From Vigna angularis (Eukaryota; Streptophyta; Magnoliopsida; Fabales; Fabaceae), in contig NC_068971.1 in the NCBI RefSeq assembly GCF_016808095.1, forward strand, positions 18,216,501-18,280,500: a stretch of DNA of 64,000 nucleotides, written 5' to 3'. The notes below the pieces were generated by a model that saw only the letters and a list, made by a program, of their open reading frames with translations, had not been told where the DNA came from and ran no database searches. Position 1 is the stretch's first letter; every line of letters begins with the position of its first letter. The position numbers and the translations under genes were made by a program. Shown here one piece after another: positions 1 to 11,470 of this stretch.

Positions 1-222
1 CTGTTAAAATAAGAATTGAAAAACATTAGTTTGAAATGCATCAAACAAATCAAGATCATTCAAATCTAATGTGACAATCAGAGTGTTTATCAGGAAATAT
101 GGGAGACCGTATCATGGTGAAAAAGAACAGGTGTCCACCACGTAAAATTTTCAACTGGACCATATATTTTATGTTCACTTGGCTTCAAAACAATAAATTA
201 AGAATGTAGTGTTTTCTCTCAC

Positions 223-3046
223 CTTGGATACTGTCTCAAGAAACATGCCAGGGCGTACTGGAAGTGTTTTCTCTCCCGTTAAAATTGGCTGCAAATCATC
301 GCAGACAAGTTAAATATGCCTTAAAGTGTCTATAACTTGCACACATAACAAAACACACCCCTTAGTTAAATAGCACACGAGCAGGATTCAATTCAACCCA
401 CCTTTCCTAGAAATTCAATTGGTTCGGGATCCATAGTGTCCTCCTCATCGTACTTGTCTGCACCTTCATCTTTTCCTTGCATCACATTTCTTATCATATC
501 AAGCACCTTTTTCCCAGGTTTTAGAGCCACCAATTTGGTCAAGAATTCCACCTGCATTGTCAACAGTTTAAGGATGCCAAGATAATATTTCTGGCACAGA
601 AAGATGATATCTGTGTGGTTTTGATTTCCCATCCCTTTTAGCAACAAACAACAATATCTTGTGAAACGGAAATGTTGTGCTAGGCAAATATTTCAGTAGA
701 AGTGACAACCATGCTTAAACCAAAATATGGAAACTATACTTCAAATACCTCAGGCTGAGGAAGCGTATAGAATCCACGGTGGTTTCTTTCATCCATAATT
801 CCCCCTCCCATCATATTGCGAGCTTCTTCTCTAATCAAAACGAGTCTTGCAAGCAGTTTTCGGTCTGGGATAACACGACGATTTTCCATTGCCTGCAAAA
901 ATATGGCCCGACACCAAAAATTTGCCAGACAGTTTCGGTAAGATTGAAGCTGCTCCTTAGAGACATCGAAATAATTTAATAAACAGATACTGATAGCAAA
1001 ACAAAAATAACTAAGAGTATAACACCTAAATTTTAGAACCTTCGAAGTCAACTACTCTATAAAGTCAGCTACACCTAAATTGAGAAGACATGCTTAGTCA
1101 TAATACAAGTTGTATAACACGACACAAAAAGAATAAAAAACCCAAATGTATCAGTAATCCGATTCATATGATTTGCAGACGTGAGAATGAAAATGCACAA
1201 AAAGTCGGTATGGGGAATTTTGTGAGTCGTGACTTGTAAAAGAGGATAACGCAATTTAGACCAATCCCAAGGTCTTCAAGTACATTTTGCTCTCATCGTC
1301 CAATACAAAGAAAATAAAATCATTACCCAAGTATGAGTACTAGACATTTTAAAGTTCAACAGACAATCTCAGTGGATTTATATAAGTGAAGTTTCTATAA
1401 ATACCTCCAACAAATCATCAGCTTGATTAGCTATGTCATTTAGATTTGCCCCTGGAATATGAATCTTCAAGTCATTCTCGCCTCTAAATGCACCGCCACC
1501 AGCTGCAACTCTGCGCATCAATTCATGCCGGCTATCCTTTTTTGGAGTTCTACACAGAAGACCAACTACTTGAACCTAAAAGTATGAAGGAGAAAATTCC
1601 ATATTAATCTGGAGCTGCCCTCTGGCTAGAAAATGATCAAGAAGCTAAAAAAGGTTCCTTACATGGGGCGGACATTTTTTTGTTAGATGTGATAATATTG
1701 TCTCTTTGATCACTTCCAACAGTTCCTTGCGCTAAAATGAAATAATATGAAATACATAAGCAGTATATTTCAAATCACAACTTCATCAAAGTTTCACGGC
1801 TCACCAGCACAGAAAATTGTGCAATAGGAATCATCAATTAAAGGATACTAACAACAATGATGTAAAATTTTCAGGGCAGTGTGGTTGAAGGACACAAAAT
1901 ATCATGTTGATAACAAATGCCTGTTTGCTTATTTGAGTTCACATATTCAGCAGCGGAAGCTGCTGCAGTCAGTAAGACTCACGTTAAAAAAGAATTTAAT
2001 TAAAATGCACTCTCAGTGTAAGGTATTTCACACTACTATCCAATCATGATTACCATCCATTTTAAGATTCATGATTTCTGAATAACTACACTTGAGACTG
2101 GAAAATGTGAGAAAGGTTTAAGAGAGTTCGGTTGATCTCTTAACTCGTTCATTTACGTGTCTTCCATCAATAATGAAACAAAAACTTAAACAAATACAAC
2201 AAGTTAAATCCTTTACACAACTTAAGCAGTCTTGACAATTACTTTAGCAGTCACACTTAAGGTGAATTCTAATTGATTGACAGTGAATAAATTTTTTATA
2301 CTAATAGTGTATCAAAATTAATTTCTTAAAAAAAATGAAAACATTACTCTGTTTCTATTTACAAGGGATTCTTCCGCAGATTTGCTTAAAATATAATTGC
2401 AAAAAAAAAAAGAAAAAAAAATTATTGGCAGAACAGAACACATGGATTTCTAACTTCATCTAGATGAGTTATAATCTCTTAAGAAAACCATACCTTATCA
2501 TCCTGGTCCTTCTCAGAAAGTTGAATCATGTAGTCAAGGGCTGTCATGAAATCAGACTCCATCTCATCAACTCTCTTTCCTATAACTCCTTGTGCAGCCA
2601 ACTCCACTGCCACTCTCTCAGAATCCTCGTCCATATCCATGTCATCCAACTGAACAAAAATTTGTACGCATAATATAACTCATGAAGTTTAAGTCAGAAG
2701 AATAGAAATTCAACATCTTTACCAAGTAATAAGAGTAACAGTGGGAGTAACTCACAAGGGTAATCATTTCTTCCAAGACAGATATAACTTGGTCCCCTCC
2801 TCTAAGGAAGGATTCCGTGTGAGTAGGTTCTGAACGCGACGTTCTGTTTTTCCTCTTTTCATCCTTCTCCAGTTCTGGATATCCTCCACCCACCTCGTAA
2901 CCACCAATGGATGCAAAAATGCGATTCTTTCCAGTGAGCTTTTTCAGCCTCAACCTGCATCGGTGCTGCGATGAACTTAATTTTGGACAGAAATATTGGA
3001 AAAGATTAGGATAAGTGTAGGAGCAAGAGGGTGCAGAAACAATCAT
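223..3046 (-). CDS. Conserved plastid-type protein of unknown function, 7 visible exons, 3' end off window
   Basis: Seven minus-strand exons can be joined with GT-AG borders: 2756-3046, 2494-2649, 1663-1731, 1405-1575, 749-892, 402-551 and 223-288. They encode 97, 52, 23, 57, 48, 50 and 22 codons, 349 in all, and the last ends at a splice donor, so the gene continues beyond position 1. The first about 35 residues are rich in Ser, Pro, Tyr and Arg and poor in acidic residues, as in a chloroplast transit peptide. The body is charged and mostly helical-looking, with a conserved-looking stretch HELMRRVAAGGGAF and an acidic segment near residue 310. No catalytic motif is visible. I recall similar plant proteins annotated only as uncharacterized chloroplast proteins. 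The Met at 3046 is chosen because it opens the frame and the sequence upstream looks like a leader. The tRNA gene starts about 150 bp upstream on the other strand. Exon calls rest on frame continuity and splice sites, not transcripts. Confidence 0.85.
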
Positions 3047-3199
3047 TTCGTCGATTTCAATTCATAATTATCTTCTTCAAAGCTTGGGGGTTTTTCACAT
3101 TCAGGGTTTTAGTACAGCGCTGAGAATTTTAAAAAGCGGATTGAATAAAAAATATTGTTTTTGAAAGAAATAGAGAAAATAATCAAATTTCTTCAACAA

Positions 3200-3272
3200 G
3201 CCGTCTTAGCTCAGCTGGTAGAGCGCATGGCTTTTAACCATGTGGTCGTGGGTTCGATTCCCACAGACGGCG
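3200..3272 (+). tRNA. tRNA-Lys(UUU)
   Basis: The 73-nt sequence folds as a standard cloverleaf. The acceptor stem GCCGTCT pairs with AGACGGC and G is the discriminator base. The anticodon stem CATGG/CCATG encloses the loop CTTTTAA, giving anticodon TTT. The T arm GTGGG-TTCGATT-CCCAC is intact and matches box B, and AGCTCAGCTGGTAGAGC matches box A. There is no intron and no encoded CCA, as expected for a nuclear gene. A T-rich stretch follows. Confidence 0.97.
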
Positions 3273-3661
3273 ATTTCTTAATTTGTATGTGATTGGAACT
3301 GATTTTAGAACTTGCTTTTCAAACAACATATACTTAAATTCTGCAATGCTAAATTTTTTTGGGTACATAAAGAATAAGTTAACAAAGTCCATCGATGGCT
3401 TTCTAGTTACTTAAACACATAATTTTAGAAAAAAACTATACCATTTTAAGTTTTAAGAAATTTTCAATTTATTCTACCTGTTACATACAAAATTGGTGCA
3501 TGTTTAATTCAACTTATTTTAAAACAATAATTCAGACTTGGAAAGTATTTCTTGATCCACTTTTGAGACTAATGCCACCCAAGGAAAATCTAAAATTATT
3601 TTTAATAGTCATAATTATTATGAAAATATTTAAATGGAAAGCTTCTTAGTATTTGGCTAGT
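3273..3661. other. AT-rich spacer without recognised features
   Basis: No open frame with gene-like character, repeat or recognisable element was seen between the tRNA and the Mutator-like element. Confidence 0.6.
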
Positions 3662-4100
3662 TAATATTTAGGCTTAATAGCCTATTTGGTTTCCACTTTT
3701 GTTACCTAATATTAAATCAGTCCCCATTTTTAAAAGTGGTTGAAATATGTTCATAGTTAATAAAATGTGTGTGAAATTTGTCCTTTCCGTTAAGTATCAC
3801 AAAACGGAGTTAATGCATTAATGATGTGGCACCAAATATTGACAACGTGTCACTATATTGATTTATGAGTGATGACGTGTAAGTGTGCATCTTGCGTTTC
3901 AGAACTTTGGATTTGTAGGTCCTCCTCGAGAGAGGAAAAGTGGTCAGAGAGCTCCTTCCAAAGGAGGGTGTGAGGAAGAAACGCTAACAGCGGGACAATA
4001 GCTGAAATAAACAGATGAAAAGAAGATCATGATGGGTGCATTTTCTGATTCATTACAATTATGAAGAAAAAGAAGCCTAAATGTGAAGATTCTCAATTTG

Positions 4101-4331
4101 ATGGTGAAGAAAGGGGTTGCTCCTAATGCGTCCACTTTCAATTGTGTTTTTAGATGCATAGCTAAGTTGCATGATGTGAATGATGTGCACTGGATGTATG
4201 CTAGAATGAAGGAGTTGAAGTGCTAGCCTAATACGTTGACTTATAATATATTGATGAGGATGTTTGCTGAGTCAAGATCTACTGACATGGTTTTGAAAAT
4301 GAAGAAGGAAATGGACGAGAATCAGGTTGAA
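4101..4331 (+). pseudogene. Captured fragment of a PPR protein gene
   Basis: The frame beginning MVKKGVAPNASTFNCVF reads as two consecutive P-type pentatricopeptide repeats, including the signature PNTLTYNILMRMFAES. An in-frame TAG at 4224-4226 interrupts the second repeat. It resembles mitochondrial P-class PPR proteins of the At1g20300 type, from memory. About 77 codons are retained inside the Mutator-like element, so it is a transduplicated fragment rather than a gene. Confidence 0.8.
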
Positions 4332-4377
4332 ATTCAGGTGTTCATGAGGGAAAAACACAAATGTGATTTGAAGCATT

Positions 4378-4629
4378 TTGTTTCCTCCAAGCGGAAGCAA
4401 TAACAAGCTTCCGATACAAATCCAAGTCCTTGTTCTGCAAGAAGGTGTGAACGTCAGGTGTCTTCACGTTTTCTGAGTCGCCACGCTTCTCTAGGTTGGC
4501 CTTCCAAGTCTTCGTGATCTCTGTGGCCTGGTCCTTCAAGGTGGGGGTGACCAATAGCCTCGATTTTCTGATGACCGGGTTGACAACGACCGAAATCAGA
4601 GACTCGAGTACAAGGGCGCAGGCCCAACC
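4378..4629 (-). pseudogene. Captured fragment of a FRIGIDA-like protein gene
   Basis: The minus-strand frame contains ACALVLESLISVVVNPVI, then TPDVHTFLQ, then DLDLYRKLVIASAWRKQ. These match successive segments of the FRIGIDA domain of FRIGIDA-like proteins (flowering-time or chromatin-associated plant proteins). About ten residues normally found between FLQ and DLDLYRK are missing, so the fragment carries an internal in-frame deletion. The rest of the open frame on both sides (4342-4761) is not FRIGIDA-like. It is antiparallel to the PPR fragment in the same element, so the two were acquired separately or rearranged. Confidence 0.78.
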
Positions 4630-4953
4630 TAGGTCGTGGTCGGGCTTTTCCCCTCTCTTGTCGACCGGAAAGAGAGGAGTGGAGCTCCACATGGGAAGAA
4701 TCAAATAATAAAGTAGTAAAAGTGAATGAGATAGTGACACGTTGTCAATATCTGATGTCAATATCTACAAAATGCCACGTCTTCTGCCAGATCATCCATC
4801 CTTAACGCCGTTGGTTTCTATTTAACGGAAGGGACAAATTTGATACAAAATTTAATAAGTGAGAACCAAGTTGACACTTTTTTAAAACCAGGGACCAAAT
4901 TGACATAATCGAGCAAAACTAGGGACAAAAGAGACTATTAAGCCTAATATTTA

Positions 4954-7900
4954 CATACAAAGAAAACTCTAACTAATGTAATGGAGATTAACTCTAACAT
5001 CTACCCTTTGAACAAGACATGATCATTACTATAATAGATCAACCCAATGATCTAAATCAAGTACAGACTGATAGATGAAGGGAAATTAAAAGGCAAAGGT
5101 TTTGGCATAGAACTTTTCTATATGTATTGAAGTTATTTAGGCTTTGTTCATTTGAGGAAGTTTGGAGGAGATGATTTGGGTAGAGTGATTGAATGGATTT
5201 GAGAGTAGATTTTTTGTTCTTTATTTGGGTGGATTTGGAGGTAGGTGAGAATGGATTTAGAATTAAAATTTATGAAAATTAGTGTATGATTTGATTGATG
5301 TGACAGATTTAAAAAATTTGTTTAATTGGTAGAAATTAAAGATTATTAATATACCCCTAATTATTAAAGTAATATAAAATGATAATTGTTAATGTAATAT
5401 TTAATTATAAAAATATTTATAAAGAGTAAAAAAGTTAAAAATTGTTATTAAAATTAATTTTTAAAATGTAAAAAGTTATAATTTAGTAAAATAAATTTAT
5501 TTTTAAATATAATATTTGTTTGTAATATAATTTACTATCAAATAGTATGATTTTATTTGTTATGAAATGAAGCATATTTATATTTATTTTACACATATTA
5601 TAAAAATGAAATAGTTTTAAAATAGTAAATTTTTTACTTTAAAAAATTAGTAAAAAATAAAATAATAATTTCAAATGGTATAATTTCTATTTAATATTGA
5701 ATGCTACATACAAGATAAAACCGAGGTGGCACTCTCCTTAGCCTGAATTTGTCAACTGAACCGTCTCTTTATAGCATGCGTCATCAACAACCATATGGTA
5801 TTGATGAATCAGACACACTTTTCATTTTACCAAAATAGTCACTGAATTTGGCCATGCTACTGACAATCAGAATGAAGATAAAAACAGAGTAGCATGTTAG
5901 CTTTTAGAGGTTGGCTTTTTCAAGCTTCTTTATCTTACACTCTGTTCAGGTACAACTCTGATCCACATTCTTCTATTATCTTCCCTCTCTTCCTGCATTG
6001 TTCTCTTTACCGTTTTCACTTTATTCAATTGCTAATTAGTAATGTTGATGTAAGACGCATATACATGCATAGAGAAAACGTCTTTAATCTTTACAGGCGG
6101 CCAGAGCTTCAATGACCTAAAGCCATGCCAATGTTGAAGGGTCATCGCCACCGTCCATGGACAATGGTGTTTTCAAGTGCACCGAAACCCTATATGGCTT
6201 TGAATTGTGGTTACCAACACTATTCGAGGGTATTCGAGAAAGCGAAAGTGTTCATTCCTGCGCCAAACGCGAATGCGTCATTAGAGTTGCGAAGAGGAAT
6301 TGAAAGTGCGATTTTGATTTGAATTGGAATCTCGTTTTGGTTTCAGAAACGCTGAAGTGGTTTGAAGAGGAAGATGGGAGACACTTCTGCTAAGAAAAAC
6401 ATGTTGGAACCGAATATGGTGGAACCAAAACATGCTGGAACCGAATCCTTCATCACGGGAACTGAATACCATCCAGTTATATGTCTTCATTGCACCGGAA
6501 TCGATTCCAAGACCACCAGAACCGATTCCAAGACCACCGGAACCGAATACACCTTCTTCTATGGGTGGAACCTCTGCTGGAACCGAATCCACACAACTCT
6601 TTCCTCTCTTCTTCATCTTTTTCACGCTGAACTCGTCCTCTTCTTCCTCTTCTTTATCTTCAACGTCTCTCATCTTCATCTTCAACCTCCATTCTCCTCC
6701 CTCTGCTGAAAAAAAAAAACTCAATGAACAAAACACTCACCTAGGCTTTCCTGCTTGCTTGCTGCACTCAACACTGCACCACAAACACTCTCGCACACCA
6801 CAAAGCAGAGAAGGGAATCTCTGTAGCACATAACCCAGGCACCCTATTATATGATAAAAAGTGATGGCATTTTACAAAAAGATTGAGGATAAAAAGAACA
6901 TTTGACGTTGAATCAGCCCAAATCTTCGCAAATCCTTGCAAATCCTTCTTCGCTTATCCCTCTGAACACGTTTTTAATCGCATCGCAAATCATCTCTCGC
7001 AAATCTCGTCAACAGTAATTCTGCACCCGCACAAGTGAACACACGGTTAGAGTTGATTTATCTGTTCTCATTCGCTTGTAAATCCATTCTTGTCTATCAG
7101 AATCCCAAGAACACTCAATGATCTTTCTAGAAAAATGCAAGGGGTTTGAACCTTCTACAAGTTTTAAAATTCTGTTGTATTAGCAATCAACTCAACTAAG
7201 ATAGTCAAACATACTTTAGACATAAAAACAGACCATAATCGTGCATGTAAAACAATATTAACAAAGCATTAACCTCCAAAACTGAAACACTACTTCCTAT
7301 ATATACTTTTCTGGTGAGTGATAGAATTTGGTTATACGGATAAGAAAATACCAACCAACGTAAATACAAATTTGGACAAACTTCTCCATTAATACTTCTA
7401 AGAATGAAAAATAAGACATCAGGTAGATATTTAAATTTTTTTTAAGATTGATTAATGAGTTGATTGTTAAATTTGCTGTTATGATAAATTTAATTTAACA
7501 TGTACTGTTAGTTTTGTTTGATTGATAAATACAATTCTTTGATATAGTAAATTGTTGCTGAAGAGTTTAAGTGTATCTTAAAATTGGTAAGGAAAGTTAG
7601 TTATTTATAAATTGGTTGTGCTATTGAATGGAATTGTGGTTTAATTTTGGTTTGGGTTAATTGGATTTGATGTATGGTATGAATTGATTGGTTGAGAATG
7701 TTAAATTAATTTATTAATTGGGAAAATGCTTGATTAGGTAACTTTAGTTTTTGCTATTGACAAGGGATTACCTATGAGACATCTCATTAATTAAATTAGT
7801 GCTTCTTGAGCTAAGATAAAATTAAATTGTAATTTTATACGATCTATTTAGTAGTGAATAGCTCTAGAGAAGTCAAATTGATAAAGCAAAACTCAGATAA

Positions 7901-8087
7901 ATGTCAAACTTTTAGTGGACGCCTCTTCAGTATGTGTTGTTGGATGCCAATCAGGTGGTGGTCACTCACTTTGCTTGAGTAGGGTGAAACTTTAGAACAG
8001 TTGGGTGCTACAAAGTCAATAAGTTCATTGGCTTCTTGGCATTGGGTGCCACCAAGAGACCATCAGGCATAAGTCTCGAGTGAAAAT
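4954..8087. other. AT-rich region with several short ORFs, no supported gene
   Basis: 4954-5700 is very AT-rich with no coding signal. 5890-6840 has overlapping open frames on both strands of 65-151 codons, none with a recognisable domain. The longest (minus, 6281-6736) has an acidic, low-complexity N-terminal part. 6900-7090 is richer in C and contains several copies of CGCAAAT. 7100-8087 shows nothing recognisable. Confidence 0.4.
6496..6548. repeat. 21-bp minisatellite, about 2.5 copies
   Basis: The 21-bp unit at 6496-6516 recurs at 6517-6537 with two changes, followed by a partial third copy. GGAACCGA-type words also recur between 6400 and 6590. On the minus strand the repeat encodes Gly-Leu-Gly-Ile units. 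Confidence 0.75.
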
Positions 8088-9539
8088 TGTCAGCACTCAA
8101 TTTCGTCCGTCCATGTAAGTAAATAAATAAAAATAATGAATAAAAAAAATAACAATTAATGGTGGGTAAAGAAAAAAAGGAAAAAAGAAAATAATAAAAT
8201 AAATTTCCTTGTAGGACATATCACTAGAAAATATTTTTGAAATATTAGTTTAATAAGGTAATAATTTGAATCAATATTATGCCAATAATTATAAGCCGTA
8301 ATTAAAATAGTATATTAATATAATTTGTTGCGTCAGTTGTTTTTAAAGAGGAAAATATGATTTAAAAATGGACAAATTTTCTAACAATAGTTATAATCAA
8401 TGTCTTAAATATTATTTGATTTCTTTTTCTTGGAACCAAGAACATTTCTTTTCCTATTTTGTCCATTATCAATTAATTCATATTTAAGGCAAGATTATCA
8501 TAATATTTACAATATTTACAATGTGTGTGTATAAATAGGCACCCTGTGATAGAAAAGGGGAGAGAAAAAAAGATGGAGAGAGACACTTTGAAAAACTAGA
8601 GATAGAAAAAGTACGGGAGAGTGTAGAGAAAAGTAAGTTATCACGCTAAAGGGACTCTGCCAACAGAAACTATCGAGGAAGAATTAGGGGAGTATTGAAA
8701 GCTGAAAATGTATGTCATCTGTGCACCCTTCTTTTTCTCTTTTCGTTGAAGGTATTTCTAAAGGTATTAATATTGAAAGCTAAAGGTATTATTCCATAAA
8801 AAAGAATATCTCCTCTAGTTTCTTTTGGTATTGGTTATATCTCTCGTATCACGTGATATTTATTTATTTTATTTAAAAATAAATAATAAATAAACAACTT
8901 CAAAATAAATAAAATATATTTCTTATCACGTATTTTCCTATAAAAAAATAATAATAAGTCATAAAATAAATTCTATAAGTACTCAGCGGCCTATGGCCAG
9001 TTTCATTCCTTTTTTTCCTCACCATTTTCAAAATAAAAGAATTTCTTCAAAATAAAAAAAAAACAATGTCAATCCTAATCGAGTTCACTTTTCAAAAATC
9101 CAAAATATCCATAGTAATTTTTAAACAAACTCACAAACACTTTTCTAGATAAAGAACTACGTGATCCTTGATTTTCCATTAAATGGATATACGTAGGAGC
9201 ATTATCAATCCTTGTCGGGTTCATAAAACAAAACAATATTTTTGTTTCTTAATAATTTCTTTATATTTTTATTTTTGGGGAAAATTAAATATTTGAGAAA
9301 ACCACGTCAACTTTATACATTTAATTAAATGTACTACCTTGGGCAGGCGCAGTAGGGTGCTAATACCTTCCTTACGCGTAATCGATTTCCGAACCTAAAA
9401 TCTAGTTTTCGTAGACCATGTCTTATTTTATGGTTTTCCATAGTTTTCCCAAAATAAATTATAGTGGCGACTCCCAAAATCTTTTCTTAAACCCGTTTGT
9501 TTTTCGGCTTGCCGTCTTGTCGCGATCCCGGTTGCGACA
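8088..9539 (+). repeat. Probable solo LTR of a Tat/Ogre-like Ty3/Gypsy element
   Basis: The right part (about 9340-9539) contains GGGTGCTAATACCTTCC, then a TTTTCGTAGACC block, then AGTGGCGACTCC, and ends GGTTGCGACA. This succession is typical of the LTR 3' part of legume Tat/Ogre Gypsy elements. A TATA-like box TATAAATAGG lies at 8530. The left border is the TGTCAGCACTC at 8088, giving 1452 bp with TGT and ACA ends. No matching 5-bp duplication was found (AAAAT versus GAATG), so the left border is provisional. Confidence 0.6.
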
Positions 9540-10229
9540 GAATGATAAAGAATCTTAATAGAGACGAATTTGAGGACAAATGCTCTTTAAAAAAGAGTGT
9601 ATGATTAATGACTATTTCTTGAAAAATATATGAGAAGAACTTGAAGAAGAACATTTGAAATTCAAATAATCTATGACAATGTCCAATATCAAAATATGTC
9701 TCCTTGAATATTATAATGTTCCATGAAGGAGAGAATTTAAAGAACAAAAACATCATAAGCACAATTGAAGAATAATTTAAGAAATTAAATAATTTGTAAT
9801 TTTATCTTAACTTTATAGAATGTTAAATTTGTTAGGCAAGCGAACCTCGCTATGAAAAAAGTCTCAATATGTAATTTTCATATTTTATTATTTTTGTGTT
9901 TTGAGCTTGTTTATTTTAGGGTTCTAGGTTTTATTAAACTTATGTGTCTTTATATAGAGGTACAAAAAAACTAATATAGACACTTTTGAGTCATAATATA
10001 TTCATTTGCATTTTTTTTGAGAGGACTCTCGTGGTTCTTGGATTAGAAGTCTAATTCTTATCAAAGATTAACATCTATGTGGCGAATCTTCACCTAACTT
10101 ATAATATGCTAGATTGTGGCGTCCTCGTCTTTGTCTTGTTCTGTGTTTTTCTTTGTTTTATTTTTTATGTGTCTCTTGAGGATTCAAATTAAAAAAAGAT
10201 CGCACTCTTTCCTAGATAGGATCGTATCA
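9540..10229 (+). mobile_element. Decayed Ty3/Gypsy 3' end with a short LTR
   Basis: GAATTTGAGGACAAATGCTC at 9564-9583, followed by an A/G-rich tract, resembles the final coding and polypurine region found before the 3' LTR in many plant Gypsy elements. A putative LTR of about 400 bp runs from TGTTAGGC at 9830 to TATCA at 10229. It includes a TATA-like TTATATAGAGG. It is followed by a degenerate primer-binding-like sequence ending AAAGCAAGTTTCTGG. Nothing is intact. Confidence 0.45.
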
Positions 10230-11073
10230 TTTGGCCTCTAAAGCAAGTTTCTGGTTTGAATATCCTCTTTTTTCTTATTTTCTGTTATATTAAAAAAAAC
10301 CCAATATTTTATCCAATTTCGTTGATTTTTTAATTTTTCGTATTTTTGTGTTCTTTTTTTAATTTGTGTATTTATACATTTGATTCGTGAAAATTATTTT
10401 TTTTTTGTTTTTTTATGTTAATTTTAATCCCAATTAACGGTTTACCTTGATCTTGCATGAATTTTGGTGTTTGAAGGACAATCTTTGTTTGTGTTAAATT
10501 GCCAAATTAAAAAAAAATATAGTAAAAAAGAAACAAATATATATATTATAAAAAAAAGAAATTAAAATTTCAATAATAAAAAAAATTGTAGAGTTCAACA
10601 CAAATTATTATGTTGTGCTATTGTTTATGATTGTTAATATATTAAATTATATTTAGTCTTTTTTTAGAATCTCCGTGTTGTCTCATTTAACTCTTTTTGG
10701 TAGTCCTATAATTTTCTAATTATATTATTTTTGTGTCTTTTAAAAATTCCTTGAAGTTTTGTATAGAGTTTTCTATTTTCTTTGACCTCTTGAGTCAAAA
10801 TTTAGATCTCGTAACATTTTTCACATTGTTTGTTCAGTCTTTGCTTAAGCTACTAGAGTTCTCTGCCAAACATTAAAGATAATTTGAGTGGAAAAAGACA
10901 AGAGAGTACTTAAAAAAAATTATTTGTGTGATATATGAGTGACATTTGAGTGAAACACTTAGACAAATGGTGAGGATTTAAATATATTATGTTAGTTTGT
11001 TTTCAGAATCTTTTGCAAGATTTATCAATATTGAATAATGCAACATATTATTGTAAAGACATCCTTCTAGAAG

Positions 11074-11440
11074 TTGTGTGTTCGTGAGATCTTAGTGGAG
11101 AATTCCAATGCCTTTGAGTCTAGAATTGTAAAGTTGAATGGTGAAATTTTTAGTATTAAAAGGAAGCACAAACATGACAAAAATGTTTTCCCAAAGGTTA
11201 AATCAAGTGTTTTAAGATGTTCCAAATGTGAAGGTTATGGGCATGAAACTCATTAGTGTCATAATTGGAATGCAAGTCCAATGACTACTAGTCAGGATTT
11301 CAAGAACTACATTCTATATTTGAAAGAGGAAGTAGAATGAACATTGCAAATATTAGATGCATTGAAAAGAAGACAAGAGCAAAAGCTCAAAAGAACACAA
11401 GAGATAAAAACACTTATGGAAATGGAAGAAAGAAAAAAGA
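11074..11440 (+). pseudogene. Retrotransposon Gag fragment with CCHC zinc knuckle
   Basis: The frame includes LRCSKCEGYGHETH followed by a TAG codon and then CHNW. This is a CX2CX4HX4C zinc knuckle interrupted by a stop between the His and the last Cys. A Lys/Glu-rich coiled-coil-like tail follows. It is a decayed Gag remnant, probably from the Gypsy element whose LTR lies at 9830-10229. The 0.8 kb between them is AT-rich and unrecognisable. Confidence 0.65.
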
Positions 11441-11470
11441 GAGAAAAATAAGAGAAAGAAAAGAGAGTTG

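Larger units (their letters stand above)
3671..4944. mobile_element. Non-autonomous Mutator-like element carrying host gene fragments (Pack-MULE)
   Basis: A 1274-bp element is flanked by a perfect 9-bp duplication TAATATTTA (3662-3670 and 4945-4953), the size typical of Mutator-like transposons. Both ends begin GGCTTAATAG in inverted orientation. The similarity continues inward for roughly 190 bp, including the shared stretches AAATTTGTCC and TTCCGTTAA. No transposase is present. The interior holds a PPR gene fragment on plus and a FRIGIDA-like fragment on minus, neither of which belongs to a MULE. This is the classic Pack-MULE arrangement. Both fragments are defective, so no functional product is expected without further evidence. 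Confidence 0.93.

Noticed and set aside
5894..6833. Cluster of ORFs, longest 151 codons on minus
   Set aside because: No domain, no consistent exon structure and low complexity. The repeats explain the openness.
5140..7050. Possible DNA transposon with ends near GGCTTTGTTCATTTG and a loosely complementary CAAGTGAACACACGG
   Set aside because: Inverted similarity is patchy and no convincing target duplication was found.
8083..9544. Target duplication for the Tat/Ogre-like LTR
   Set aside because: AAAAT and GAATG do not match, so the borders remain provisional.
9487..9762. 91-codon minus ORF
   Set aside because: It crosses the border of the Tat/Ogre-like LTR and decayed Gypsy sequence and has no domain.
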